Positions 52,166 to 60,018 of a stretch of 64,000 nucleotides of DNA are shown piece by piece (within the stretch, counting starts at the first letter, position 1; every line of letters starts with the position of its first letter). This DNA is from CAVPTL01 sp963727235 (GTDB taxonomy: Bacteria > Actinomycetota > Thermoleophilia > Gaiellales > JAICJC01), in the NCBI GenBank assembly GCA_963727235.1, contig CAVSFZ010000014.1, positions 62,001-126,000 on the forward strand, read 5' to 3'. A model generated the notes under the pieces. That model was given only the letters and a program-made list of their open reading frames with translations. It did no database searches and had not been told where the DNA came from. A program made the position numbers and the translations under genes.

Positions 52166-53264
52166 GTAGAAACACTGGCAACCAACACCGAGGGCGACGC
52201 ACCGACCTTAGCCCGTCACGGCGCGTGGCCGGGCGGGTGTCTGCGAGTCCCAGAGGTACAGCATGACTGCCAAGAGTGCTCCGATCGCGAGTCCGATGAG
52301 TGCGCCCAGGGCGATGGCTTGGATTGGCCGAGGCTGGCTCTGGGTTGGCGACGTGGCACGATGGATCATTGTGCCTGTCTCGATCTGGGGGTTGGACTCT
52401 GAACGCCGCGTCCAGAGCGTGGTAGACCCTGGTTCGCCGGAGCTGGAGCTGTGCCCACCGGGGGGAACTTGCGGGATAAACTTGGCTCATTGCCGTCAGC
52501 AACGCGAAGGTGTGTTTGAGTTGGTGCACCTTTGATAGTGGGTCGTGGTCGCGGAGGTAGTAGGGAGACAGTTGCGCGAATCCGTCGGCGATTAGCTCGG
52601 CATGGCGGGCGTTGGGGTCAGACGTTGTGAACTGAATCCCCGTCCCACTCGCTGTCGGCGTGATCGTGGTCTCAGCGAGGAGTTGCCTGGGTGTGTACCT
52701 CGCGGGGAACTGGTTGTGGATTGTCCTGACGAGTTTGAGTACCTGCTTTGCATACGCGGCTGAGTCTGCGACCCCGGTCTGATACGGCCCCCAGGTACGA
52801 GCTGCCGACGAAAGGCCGGAACCCGCGCCAGATGGCGGGGTGTGGATCACGGCGGAGGTGGAGGAGTACAGCTTCGGCTGTTGGGTCGAGTAGACGAATC
52901 CGGCTATGCCGCAGAGGATCATCATCAGGATCACAATCTGTGAGTTCAGGCGACGATGGGGGATCTCGGCGGCGAGCTGCTCGGGGCTTCCCATCTGCTG
53001 TGTTGCCCGCCGCTCGGCGTCTGCTCGGTCTGTGGGGCCGCCAGCATCATCTGCTGCGAGGCTGTCAAGGTGGAGGCGAACCTCCTCGACGACACGCTGG
53101 CGCGTGATGATCGAGCCGCGCAGCGCTTCGCTGAGTCGCTCGATGTACCCGTCAATCGTCTCGGGTACGTTGGAGCACCCCGAGCACACCCATACGCCTT
53201 CCTGCTCGCCGCTTTGGAGGGGCCGCTGGCACACGGGGCAGCAGGGATCCGCGGAACGGGTCAC
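52107..53264 (-). CDS. Zinc ribbon-HAAS-Wzz-like fusion protein, C-terminus frameshifted
   Basis: From GTG 53264 the protein has a zinc ribbon (CPVCQRPLQSGEQEGVWVCSGC), a HAAS-like helical domain (IERLSEALRGSIITRQRVVEEVRLHLDSL...MGSPEQLAAEI), a helix, then a Wzz/chain-length-determinant-like ectodomain (YSSTSAVIHTPPSG, ASGTGIQFTTSDPNARHAELIADGFAQ). The second helix and tail (PIQAIALGALIGLAIGALLA VMLYLWD) are in another frame that ends at TAA 52208-52210; the shift occurs at a five-G run near 52388. The PadR gene overlaps by GTGA. Confidence 0.7.
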   Translation of the reverse strand: MTRSADPCCPVCQRPLQSGEQEGVWVCSGCSNVPETIDGYIERLSEALRGSIITRQRVVEEVRLHLDSLAADDAGGPTDRADAERRATQQMGSPEQLAAEIPHRRLNSQIVILMMILCGIAGFVYSTQQPKLYSSTSAVIHTPPSGAGSGLSSAARTWGPYQTGVADSAAYAKQVLKLVRTIHNQFPARYTPRQLLAETTITPTASGTGIQFTTSDPNARHAELIADGFAQLSPYYLRDHDPLSKVHQLKHTFALLTAMSQVYPASSPRWAQLQLRRTRVYHALDAAFRVQPPDRDRHNDPSCHVANPEPASANPSHRPGRTHRTRDRSTLGSHAVPLGLADTRPATRRDGLRSVRRPRCWLPVFLLALGVLAAGWRVERFQYFH

Positions 53265-53599
53265 GCTGTCTCTGGCCCGATCACGGCAGTGACGGCGTCG
53301 ACCATGGCGCGCCACTCCTGACGCTCGCCCCCAAGCGCCCGCTCTCCCTTCGCGGTGAGCCGATACACACGTCGCCGCGGCCCGCCGTCGCCTTTCTCCC
53401 ACCGGCTGGCAAGCAGCTTGGCCTGCTCCAACCGATACAGCGACGGATACAACGAGCCCTGATGAAGGTCAAACGCGCCGCTGCTCTTCTGCTGCAAGCG
53501 CTGGCCGACGTCGTACCCGTGCCCCGGGCCGTCTCGCAAAACGGCCAGCACCAGCAGATCCAAGTTCCCCCTCAGCCTGTCTCCCCCGACACGATTCAT
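53261..53599 (-). CDS. PadR-family transcriptional regulator
   Basis: The 112-residue protein has the PadR winged helix: LRGNLDLLVLAVLRDGPGHGYDVGQRLQQKSSGAFDLHQGSLYPSLYRLEQAKLLASRW and the RRRVYRLTAKGERAL wing. PadR genes are often followed by HAAS-domain genes, as here. The transcript is leaderless or nearly so, because the -10 lies 6 bp before the ATG, and the operator covers the promoter. Confidence 0.92.
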   Translation of the reverse strand: MNRVGGDRLRGNLDLLVLAVLRDGPGHGYDVGQRLQQKSSGAFDLHQGSLYPSLYRLEQAKLLASRWEKGDGGPRRRVYRLTAKGERALGGERQEWRAMVDAVTAVIGPETA

Positions 53600-53608
53600 A
53601 GCGGCATA

Positions 53609-53633
53609 CTACTCCGATCATCGGAATAGTCAA
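53609..53633 (-). promoter_or_regulatory. PadR operator-promoter, copy 1 (leftward)
   Basis: Read leftward: TTGACT, 16 bp, TAGTAT, then the PadR ATG. The spacer is the near-palindrome ATTCCGATGATCGGAG. Twenty-five bases are identical, in opposite orientation, to 53722-53746. The PadR protein probably represses both promoters. Confidence 0.8.
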
Positions 53634-53721
53634 ATCGCAGACATCACGGAAGACTTTGGGGCGTGATCGAGCATCGAGTTCGGGCGGATGACGGTGCCTC
53701 TGGCCGGTCAACCCCTGGTGC

Positions 53722-53746
53722 TTGACTATTCCGATGATCGGAGTAG
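53722..53746 (+). promoter_or_regulatory. PadR operator-promoter, copy 2 (rightward)
   Basis: TTGACT (53722-53727), 16 bp, TAGCAT (53744-53749), then GTG 53758, so this transcript is also near-leaderless. The spacer holds the same near-palindrome as copy 1. It drives the Thr-rich surface protein genes. Confidence 0.8.
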
Positions 53747-53757
53747 CATCAGTCTCC

Positions 53758-53981
53758 GTGAGCCGTCATCCGATGACACCCCTTGCGATCACGATCACGT
53801 GCATCATCTGCGCGGCGATCGGCCTGCTCTCAGGATTTGCCATCCACGATTCGGGGCGCCACAGACGAGCACCGTCCACGACCATCCAGTGACCGTGGTC
53901 AGGACAGTGACCACGCCGCCACAGACCGTCACCGCGCACGACAATCCCGTGACCGTGGTCAGGACAGTAACCACGCCTTAG
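53758..53981 (+). pseudogene. Thr/Val-repeat single-pass protein, frameshifted (paralogue 1)
   Basis: GTG 53758 starts SRHPMTPLAITITCIICAAIGLLSGFAIHDS, a membrane anchor closely similar to that of the gene at 54157. The continuation (TSTVHDHPVTVVRTVTTP, then QTVTAHDNPVTVVRTVTTP) is in another frame; the shift falls at the GGGG near 53852. The exposed part is two copies of a HDxPVTVVRTVTTP unit. It is under the PadR operator copy 2. Confidence 0.6.
53889..53977 (+). repeat. Two 29-bp direct repeats inside the coding region
   Basis: GTGACCGTGGTCAGGACAGT plus ACCACGCC occurs at 53889-53917 and 53949-53977 with one difference, 60 bp apart. It encodes the VTVVRTVTTP unit and is a protein repeat, not a CRISPR. 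Confidence 0.85.
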
Positions 53982-54156
53982 GGGAACCTGCTGACCTGCG
54001 CTGCCCCACACCATGTAGGCTCGGACTCCACCAAGGAGGGTGCTTCGCTACCAGCCCATTACCGCTACGCACGCGATCGGTGGACGAACACCAGATGAAG
54101 TCAGACAACGCCAGCGTGTCTTGCCACTCGCACACCACCGCTAGGGGTGGGAGCGG

Positions 54157-54561
54157 ATGAGATCGACCATGCGCCCCGTAACCATCACCATCACCTGCAT
54201 CGTGTGCGCCACAATCGGCCTACTCACCGGCCTCACCACCCAGACCGGCGACATCAATGGCGGCGACACACCCACGCCCCCACAGACCATCACAATCAAA
54301 AGCACCGTCCAAGGCACCAACACCGCAATCCCACGGGCGGGAGCGACCACGATCATCACCGTCCAACCCGGCAAACCCCGCCGCACGCGCTACAAGACCT
54401 TCTACCAGACGCTTCCGCTCATCGGAAAGATCATCATCACCAAGCCCGGCACGCCACCAACCACCGTCTACCGAACCTACTACCAAACGCTGCCGCTCAT
54501 CAAGACGACACAGGCCACCAGGACAGTCACGAAGACGAGGACAGTCACCAAGGCGAGGTAG
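54157..54561 (+). CDS. Thr-rich repeat single-pass surface protein (paralogue 2)
   Basis: The 134-residue protein has the anchor MRPVTITITCIVCATIGLLTG (from ~residue 5) and a basic, Thr-rich ectodomain with two copies of a unit: RYKTFYQTLPLIGKIIITKPG and VYRTYYQTLPLIKTT, ending RTVTKTRTVTKAR. It is a paralogue of the frameshifted gene before it. No family recognised. The repeats and charge suggest binding to an acidic polymer, fitting the Wzz-like partner; this is inference. Confidence 0.65.
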   Translation: MRSTMRPVTITITCIVCATIGLLTGLTTQTGDINGGDTPTPPQTITIKSTVQGTNTAIPRAGATTIITVQPGKPRRTRYKTFYQTLPLIGKIIITKPGTPPTTVYRTYYQTLPLIKTTQATRTVTKTRTVTKAR

Positions 54562-55118
54562 CACCGAGCGGCAGCCGGCGTAGCGAGACCTAGGACGTAC
54601 CTCTAGTCTTGTCGCACTTCGCCGATCGCCTCTTCGTCAAGTTGTTCGCGTGACGACCGGGAGTCGTGTCCTTCGAGAGCGCGTCTGTCATCTGCAAACT
54701 GAAGCTCACCCTCAGCGGATTCCCGGCGGCTGCGCCAGGCCCTCGCTCTCACCCCAGACAAGACGAAATGCTTCCGCAACCCGGAGACCACCGCTACGTG
54801 GTGTCGGCACGGGATCGGATGGCCGCTCATAGGATCCCACCCGAGCGGAGTGATACCTGGGCTCGCAACAGAGACGCAGCGGTCGTGCTCGGTTGTGGCA
54901 CGAAAGCCACGGCCGCACAACGTACTGCCCCGTATCCCCAACAAAGCGGAGTTTACGAACAGCGTTTTCTGGTGAGCAGTAAGCAAGCCGCTCGAACTCC
55001 GCGACGTCCGCGACTCCGACATCACGATCCCGGAGCTGAATCCGGCGGAGCGACAACTCAGACACCGTCGACGACTTGGACGACCACGACGCGCCGAGTC
55101 TACACGTGATCGATCGGC

Positions 55119-55163
55119 TCAGACAAACGGGATCAAACCGCCGACCCCCTGCGTGTAAAGCAG
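55119..55163 (-). repeat. tRNA-Val(TAC) 3'-half fragment
   Basis: On the minus strand CTGC-TTTACAC-GCAG is a complete anticodon arm with Val anticodon TAC, followed by variable GGGGTC and the T-arm GGCGG-TTTGATC-CCGTT. The 5' half and a matching acceptor strand are missing. It is a second tRNA-derived attachment scar. Confidence 0.65.
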
Positions 55164-55270
55164 CTCGAACGGTTTCTTGCGGCTTCCTCGACGATCACGA
55201 GTCGTCGCTGCACAGCTCCCTTAGCCAAAAACGGCGATGTACTTTCACCGAACGTCGTCGCTGATAGCGA

Positions 55271-55297
55271 TGCTTCCGTGTCATAAACGTGTCACGA
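55271..55297. repeat. Repeated scar element next to tRNA fragment, copy 2
   Basis: TGCTTCCGTGTCA then TAAACGTGTCACGA, matching 50745-50771 at 25 of 27 bases, and again about 108 bp beyond a tRNA fragment. Confidence 0.6.
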
Positions 55298-55452
55298 GGC
55301 AGCTACCCGTCGGTCACAGGGCGAGCACGATTGGCGCATGTCCAGGTACCGCCTGACTCGTCGTAGGTGAGGTTCGTGAGCCGGATAGAGAAGCTTTAGG
55401 GAGACTGCGTGAGACTGGTCTCATCCTGCGACTCGGCGTGTAGCCTCGCGTG

Positions 55453-56616
55453 ATGGCGTGGCGGCCAAACTGGAACCCAGCGCGTAGCGGCGTTAGTGCA
55501 GCCTTTGTCGCGCATGCGGTGATCTCAGGCTCGTGGGCATCGCGAGTCCCCGCGATCAAACATGGTCTCGGGTTATCCGATACGCAGCTCGGCTTCGCGC
55601 TGTTTGGGATGGCGCTAGGCACCCTCATCGGCGGACGGCTGGGTGGAATCGTCGCCTCGAAGTTAGGGGCGCGAACGGTAGTTCGGCTCGGCTTGCCGAC
55701 CTTCGGTGGCGTGCTGTTCCTGACCGCGCTCGCTCCGGGTTTGGGTGTGCTCACTGTCGTCTTGGTGGCGTTTGGGGTGATCGCAGCTGTTGTCGACGTC
55801 GCTATGAACTCGGAGGCCGTCATTGTCGAGCGCCAGCATGGCCTGCCGCTCGTTTCGGGGTTTCACGGCCTGTGGAGCGCCGGCCTGCTGGTTGGGGCAT
55901 TGGGGGGAGCCGCGGCGGCGGGTGTCGGGATCAGACCGTCGGTGCAGTTCGCGCTTGTTGCGGTTGTTGTCGCAGCGGCGTCGGCTCGGGTTCTGGCGCG
56001 GCTTCCGCGCAAAGCTGTCGAAAGTCGCGAGGGTGCGGTCGAGTCCGACGGCTGGTCGTTAGCGGTCGTGCTCCTCGGGTTGATCGCGTTCTGCTCGTTC
56101 TTCGCCGAGGGAGCCGCGGCGGATTGGAGCGCCGTCTTCCTCCGCGACCAGGCGGCCGCCAGCGCAGCCGTTGCGGCGGTCGGCTTTGCCGGCTTCTCGC
56201 TGGGAATGGCAGGGAGCCGACTGATGGGTAACCAACTAACCACCGCGTTTGGCCCTGTGCGCCTCGTGCTCACATCAACCGTCATCGCGGCAGCCGGTCT
56301 CACCCTTGCCCTGCTCTTTCCGATCCCGGTCTTGGGTGTGATCGGCTTCACATTACTCGGCGCGGGACTTGGCCCGGTCGTCCCGACCGTCGTCAGCGCC
56401 GCAGCCGGCGCCGGCCTTGGTTCGCTTGAGAATGTCGTTTCGAGGGTATTCACGATCGGCTACTTCGGCGGCGTCAGCGGCCCAGCCGTAATCGGATTCA
56501 CCGCGGGCCAGGTCGGGCTACGAGCAGCGCTGGTAGTGCCGTTATGCCTAGTAATCTACGTAGCCACCGCGTCCGGGCGCCTCTCGACAGCGGCCGGAGG
56601 GGACGTGCGGAGCTGA
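55453..56616 (+). CDS. MFS transporter (YbjJ/FucP-like)
   Basis: The 387-residue protein has twelve helices and the pattern GSWASRVPAIKHGLGLSDTQLGFALFGMALGTLIGGRLGG, VDVAMNSEAVIVERQ, GFHGLWSAGLLVGALGG and EGAAADWSAVFLRD, characteristic of the YbjJ-like branch of MFS. GTG 55450 precedes ATG 55453; ATG is preferred. Substrate unknown. Confidence 0.85.
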   Translation: MAWRPNWNPARSGVSAAFVAHAVISGSWASRVPAIKHGLGLSDTQLGFALFGMALGTLIGGRLGGIVASKLGARTVVRLGLPTFGGVLFLTALAPGLGVLTVVLVAFGVIAAVVDVAMNSEAVIVERQHGLPLVSGFHGLWSAGLLVGALGGAAAAGVGIRPSVQFALVAVVVAAASARVLARLPRKAVESREGAVESDGWSLAVVLLGLIAFCSFFAEGAAADWSAVFLRDQAAASAAVAAVGFAGFSLGMAGSRLMGNQLTTAFGPVRLVLTSTVIAAAGLTLALLFPIPVLGVIGFTLLGAGLGPVVPTVVSAAAGAGLGSLENVVSRVFTIGYFGGVSGPAVIGFTAGQVGLRAALVVPLCLVIYVATASGRLSTAAGGDVRS

Positions 56617-56929
56617 CGGCCGGTTCGTGTTGGGGCGGTGCAGCTGTCGCCAAAGCCGCAGGTGCCTGACTCTGCCGGTATCACCAAGCCGTTTGAGGCT
56701 CCACCGATCGACGACCGCCTGTGGCTCAGGAACTTCTGAACGGGCTGCAAGTCCTCCCAGCCCACAGGTTCGGGCCGCCAGTGGCGGCCCGCGCACTCAC
56801 CGATGGCTTGGCTTGCTGCGACGGTCGACCAAAGCTCAGATGGGGACAACCGGTCGCACCGCACGTATCAGTTGCGACCAACGCTTGGAGGTGAGAAGGT
56901 GGGAGTTCGTCCAAGGAAGGGAGTCGGTA
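56617..56929. other. Intergenic region with repeated leader
   Basis: The 313 bp between the MFS gene and the monooxygenase-like gene hold the 38-bp leader copy 2 (56865-56902) and RBS AAGGAAGGGAG. A minus-strand open frame (56556-56864) is not supported by protein-like text. Confidence 0.5.
56865..56902 (+). repeat. 38-bp repeated leader, copy 2
   Basis: GTATCAGTTGCGACCAACG followed by CTTGGAGGTGAGAAGGTGG; see 50850-50887. It lies 27 bp upstream of the ATG at 56930. Confidence 0.7.
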
Positions 56930-57229
56930 ATGCATGCGCGAGTAAGCAGCTACCAGGCAAATGACCCTCAACGATTGGTCGAAGGCTTCCAGAGCGTCTC
57001 AGACGCACTGGAACAGGTGGATGGGTTCTCCCACGCCTACTTCATGGTCGACCGGGACTCTGGCAAGGCACTTTCGATCACGATCTGGGAAAGTGAGGAC
57101 GCGCTCAACGCCAGCGTCGCAAAGGCAGACGAGCTGCGACAGCAGGGAACCCAGGCCAGCGCGACAACCATCGAGTCAGTCCAGCACTATGAGATCCCTC
57201 TGACAATCGGCACGCCAGCACGCACGTAG
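56930..57229 (+). CDS. Antibiotic biosynthesis monooxygenase-like (ABM fold) protein
   Basis: The 99-residue protein (MHARVSSYQANDPQRLVEGF, then VDGFSHAYFMVDRDSGKALSITIWESEDALNAS) has the ferredoxin-like ABM/dabb pattern with the WES motif of small cofactor-free monooxygenases and stress proteins. It is preceded by a good RBS and the 38-bp leader. Function may be oxidation of an aromatic metabolite or only a structural ABM role. Confidence 0.75.
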   Translation: MHARVSSYQANDPQRLVEGFQSVSDALEQVDGFSHAYFMVDRDSGKALSITIWESEDALNASVAKADELRQQGTQASATTIESVQHYEIPLTIGTPART

Positions 57230-57380
57230 ACAGGAAGCGCTGCTCGGAGGTCTCTAAGCGCGGGTCGGGTGGCCGCCCCGGTCAAGGAGGCACCCCGCGG
57301 GCACCCGGCCACACCCAAAAACGCGGGTCGCGTTGAACATTGACGTCGCTACCGCCTCCCGCCCAGCGGGCAGTTCGGTG

Positions 57381-58154
57381 ATGGTGGATGATGGGTGGAT
57401 GACGTTTCGATCCGGGACGATGTCGGATGCTGGAGTGGCCGGTGTGCTGGGAGTGGCGGCGGTGGCGTGGGTGGTCGTGGTTCGAGAGGCTGAGGGGATG
57501 CAGTCTGCTCCGGGCACGATGGGGCTGGGTGCGTTGGGGTTCCTGGCGTTGTGGACGGTGATGATGGCGGCAATGATGCTCCCCGGCTTGGCGGCGCTGG
57601 GTGTCGTGTATGCGGGTGAGGGCTCTGGGCGGCAGGCGCGTGTGAGTGGCTTGGCGGGTGGGTATCTCGCCGTGTGGGCGCTGTTTGGCTTGGTGGCGCT
57701 CGCGCTGAGTGTCGTGGCTGGACGTTTGGCCGGCCGGCACCCGTCAGCGGCATCGTGGGTCGGAGCCGCTGTTCTGATCGGTGCAGGGGCCTACCAGCTC
57801 AGCCCGTGGAAGCATCGCTGCCTTGTGGTGTGCCGCTCTCCTCTGAGCATTCTCGCTCATGTAGGTCGATACCGGGGTTCCCTGCGGCATGTGCGCGCTG
57901 GGGTCTATCACGGTGGCTTTTGCGTTGCCTGTTGCTGGTCGCTGATGGTGGTGCTGATCGCGGTTGGGATCATGGATCTTCGGTGGATGGTGTTGCTGAC
58001 CGTGGTCGTCACGCTCGAAAAGACCTGGCGCTACGGCCCACAGGTGGCGCTGGTCGCGGGGATCGCCCTGATCGCCTTGGGACTGTTGGTGCCGTGGTAT
58101 CCAGGGATTGTCCCCGGGGTGCACTCCACGCCCATGCCGATAGGGTCGATGTGA
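57381..58154 (+). CDS. DUF2182 integral membrane protein
   Basis: The ~257-residue protein has several helices and the DUF2182 marks LWTVMMAAMMLP, YQLSPWKHRCLVVCRSP, RHVRAGVYHGGFCVACCWSLMVVLIAVGIMDLRWM and VVTLEKTWRYG. Conserved Met, Cys and His residues suggest metal (copper) handling. ATG 57381 was chosen; a TTG at 57333 is in frame. It overlaps the DUF1326 gene by GTGA, a pairing seen in many bacteria. Confidence 0.85.
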   Translation: MVDDGWMTFRSGTMSDAGVAGVLGVAAVAWVVVVREAEGMQSAPGTMGLGALGFLALWTVMMAAMMLPGLAALGVVYAGEGSGRQARVSGLAGGYLAVWALFGLVALALSVVAGRLAGRHPSAASWVGAAVLIGAGAYQLSPWKHRCLVVCRSPLSILAHVGRYRGSLRHVRAGVYHGGFCVACCWSLMVVLIAVGIMDLRWMVLLTVVVTLEKTWRYGPQVALVAGIALIALGLLVPWYPGIVPGVHSTPMPIGSM

Positions 58155-58795
58155 CCAACTCTTCCCAGATGTCGTCTGCCTGGCGCATCCAAGGTACGTA
58201 TCTGGAGGTGTGCAACTGCGACGCGATCTGTCCGTGTCGGCGCATCGACGGCGTCGCTGGTGGACGGTCAACCTATGGCTTTTGCACCGGGGTGTTGTCG
58301 TGGAAGATCACCGAGGGCAGCGTGTATGGCCTTGATCTAGCGTCGTTGTGTGCGGTGTTTGTGTCGTGGTATAGCGATGACGAGCCGGGCTCACCGTGGT
58401 CGTGGGTCTTGCACGTCGACGAGCGCGGAGATCAGCGCCAGCAGGCCGCTCTCGCCGACGTCTTTTCCGGGCGTCTGGGCGGGACGCCGCTGAGCCAGTT
58501 CCCGTGGGCGTTCAAGCCCAGCCACATGCTCGCCGTCGTCCCGAGCCGGATTGAGATCGACCACACCCCGGGACGCGGATGGTTCAAAGCAGGCTCCTCA
58601 GTCACCGTCAGAATCGCAGGCCCATACGAGACCCAGAGCCCCGTGACGTGCATCATCCCCGGCCACGACCGCAACGGCCGCGAAGTCATCGCCGAACTCC
58701 TCGAAGTCCACGACCAACACTTCCAGTTCACCTACACCGGCCGGTGCGGCTATGAGGCTACCTTTGACTACTCGGCCCCCGAGTCGGCAGCCTAA
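58151..58795 (+). CDS. DUF1326 protein
   Basis: The 214-residue protein starts MSSAWRIQGTYLEVCNCDAICPC, the hallmark Cys cluster of DUF1326, and continues FVSWYSDDEPGSPWSWVLHVDERGDQRQQAALADVFSGRLGGTP. Function is unknown; the cysteines and linkage to DUF2182 suggest metal binding. Its last bases overlap the extended tail of the convergent SRPBCC ORF. Confidence 0.88.
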   Translation: MTNSSQMSSAWRIQGTYLEVCNCDAICPCRRIDGVAGGRSTYGFCTGVLSWKITEGSVYGLDLASLCAVFVSWYSDDEPGSPWSWVLHVDERGDQRQQAALADVFSGRLGGTPLSQFPWAFKPSHMLAVVPSRIEIDHTPGRGWFKAGSSVTVRIAGPYETQSPVTCIIPGHDRNGREVIAELLEVHDQHFQFTYTGRCGYEATFDYSAPESAA

Positions 58796-59372
58796 GGCTC
58801 TGTCTATCGCTGCGCCGGTGTGAGAAGCTGCAACTACCGGGGCGTTCCCTTTTGGGGGGTGTGGCGCGACCCCGGTACCTGCTGGCTCGGGCGGCCGTCC
58901 GACCGTACCCCGATCGCTTCGGCCGCCCGACCAAGCTAGTTGCGCCGAGCGCTGACTCAATGATCTGTCGGAACCGCTCGTAGTCTCGCCGGAGACTTCG
59001 TTGCGCGAGCGGTCGAAGCAAGAAGCCCACCGGCCCGCCGGGTGTCGTCTCAACCTCAACCGCCACCACAGTCGATGTGCCATCAGGGTTGAGCGTTACC
59101 CGGGTCAGGCCTGATGTACCGCCGACCGACATCGTCGTCTCTAGGAACTGGTTGGTCTGTAATCCGGTGACCTCGCCGCGGGTCTCATATGAACGGGTAC
59201 CCGAAAGGCAGTGAGCCGTGTAGTGGCAGCCAAGCGTGAAAGATCCGCCGCCCTCGACTGCGATCGACCGAAGCGAATCCGGCCAGGCGACAACCATCTT
59301 GTCCGGCTCGACGAGATAGGCGAACACGAGGTCGGGGGTCGCTGCGACGCGCAGGTTGAAGGTGATCCTCAC
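58758..59372 (-). CDS. SRPBCC (START-like) protein with a tail contributed by a repeat
   Basis: From GTG 59372 residues 1 to ~145 are a polyketide cyclase/START-like domain: VRITFNLRVAATPDLVFAYLVEPDKMVVAW, FTLGCHYTAHCLSGTRSYETRGEVTGLQTNQFLETTM, GFLLRPLAQRSLRRDYERFRQIIESALGA. After that the frame runs into the 128-bp repeat and reads basic, non-protein-like text for ~60 residues, overlapping the DUF1326 end. The natural stop was probably lost when the repeat arrived. Confidence 0.75.
   Translation of the reverse strand: MRITFNLRVAATPDLVFAYLVEPDKMVVAWPDSLRSIAVEGGGSFTLGCHYTAHCLSGTRSYETRGEVTGLQTNQFLETTMSVGGTSGLTRVTLNPDGTSTVVAVEVETTPGGPVGFLLRPLAQRSLRRDYERFRQIIESALGATSLVGRPKRSGYGRTAARASRYRGRATPPKRERPGSCSFSHRRSDRQSLRLPTRGPSSQR
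58809..58936 (-). repeat. ~130-bp structured repeat, copy 1
   Basis: Aligned with 63541-63670 over nearly its whole length. On the minus strand it folds into a stem CGGGCGGCCG/CGGCCGCCCG around a loop with GATCGGGGTACGGTC, then a second hairpin GGGGT...ACCCC. It occurs at a gene 3' end. Confidence 0.75.
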
Positions 59373-59526
59373 GCTGGCGATCGTACAACCGGCCTCGGCT
59401 CGACGTTGGCGACGAGCAATCCAGGCTGTTAGCACGAATACGTACACGTGCCGGACGGCGGTTCCCATATCGCAGCATGGCCGTTGCCAACGACGAATGG
59501 TCGTATCAGGCCACTACTCCGACGGG

Positions 59527-60015
59527 TCAAGCGCGCCGCAGTGCGCGGGTCATGTGGTCAGCGGCGGCCTGGTTTTCTGCCAGGACGAAGAAGACGAGAT
59601 TCTGGCGCACCGAGAAGCGATCTGCCCCCTGCTTCGAGCCTGAGGCGAGGATGATCGTGTGGGGCGGGCCGGACGCGAGGCGTGCCCTAAGGGTGTGGGC
59701 GTCGGCGTCGGACTTGCACACCCATGTCTGCGCCGTGTCCGCCGCGGTGTCGTGATAAAAGCCCATCAGCATCGCAGTGCAATGGTCGCGAAACACCGCG
59801 GGCCAGCTCGCTGCCAGACGAGGTTCGGCAGTGGTGATGTCAAATCCGGCGCGTATCATCACCTGCCGGGCATCCTGGTAGGAGCGCCACGTCACGTGCG
59901 TCTGCTTCGTGGTCGTCGGATGGCTCGCAGACCCTGAGTCGCTCGCGCTTCCACAACCAGCGGCCAACAGTGCGGCAAAGACAACTGCGACCACGAGCCT
60001 GCTCAGCCGTGTCAT
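59527..60015 (-). CDS. Lipoprotein of unknown function
   Basis: From ATG 60015 the 162-residue product has the signal MTRLSRLVVAVVFAALLAAGCGSA (lipobox LAAGC), a Ser/Thr linker, and a domain with VMIRAGFDITTAEPRLAASWPAVFRDHCTAMLMGFYHDTAADTAQTWVCKSDADAH. Two Cys may pair. No family recognised. It is outward-facing and membrane-anchored. Confidence 0.75.
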   Translation of the reverse strand: MTRLSRLVVAVVFAALLAAGCGSASDSGSASHPTTTKQTHVTWRSYQDARQVMIRAGFDITTAEPRLAASWPAVFRDHCTAMLMGFYHDTAADTAQTWVCKSDADAHTLRARLASGPPHTIILASGSKQGADRFSVRQNLVFFVLAENQAAADHMTRALRRA

Positions 60016-60018
60016 ATC

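Larger units (their letters stand above)
54562..55452. other. Long intergenic region with tRNA-Val fragment and scar
   Basis: About 890 bp hold no recognisable gene. Minus-strand open frames exist (for example 54603-55025) but their text is not protein-like and I cannot support them. The region contains the tRNA-Val fragment (55119-55163) and the second scar (55271-55297). It looks like eroded remains of a mobile element. Confidence 0.5.

Noticed and set aside
53889..53977. Direct repeats with 60-bp period as a mini-CRISPR
   Set aside because: Only two copies, and the sequence is in frame with a protein repeat.
54603..55025. Minus-strand 140-codon frame in the 54.6-55.4 kb gap
   Set aside because: No RBS, no recognisable motif and low-complexity charged text; could be eroded DNA but cannot be supported as a gene.
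58809..58936. Known riboswitch class (cobalamin, c-di-GMP, c-di-AMP) for the 130-bp repeat
   Set aside because: None of the conserved boxes I know for these classes is present, and the element follows genes rather than preceding them.
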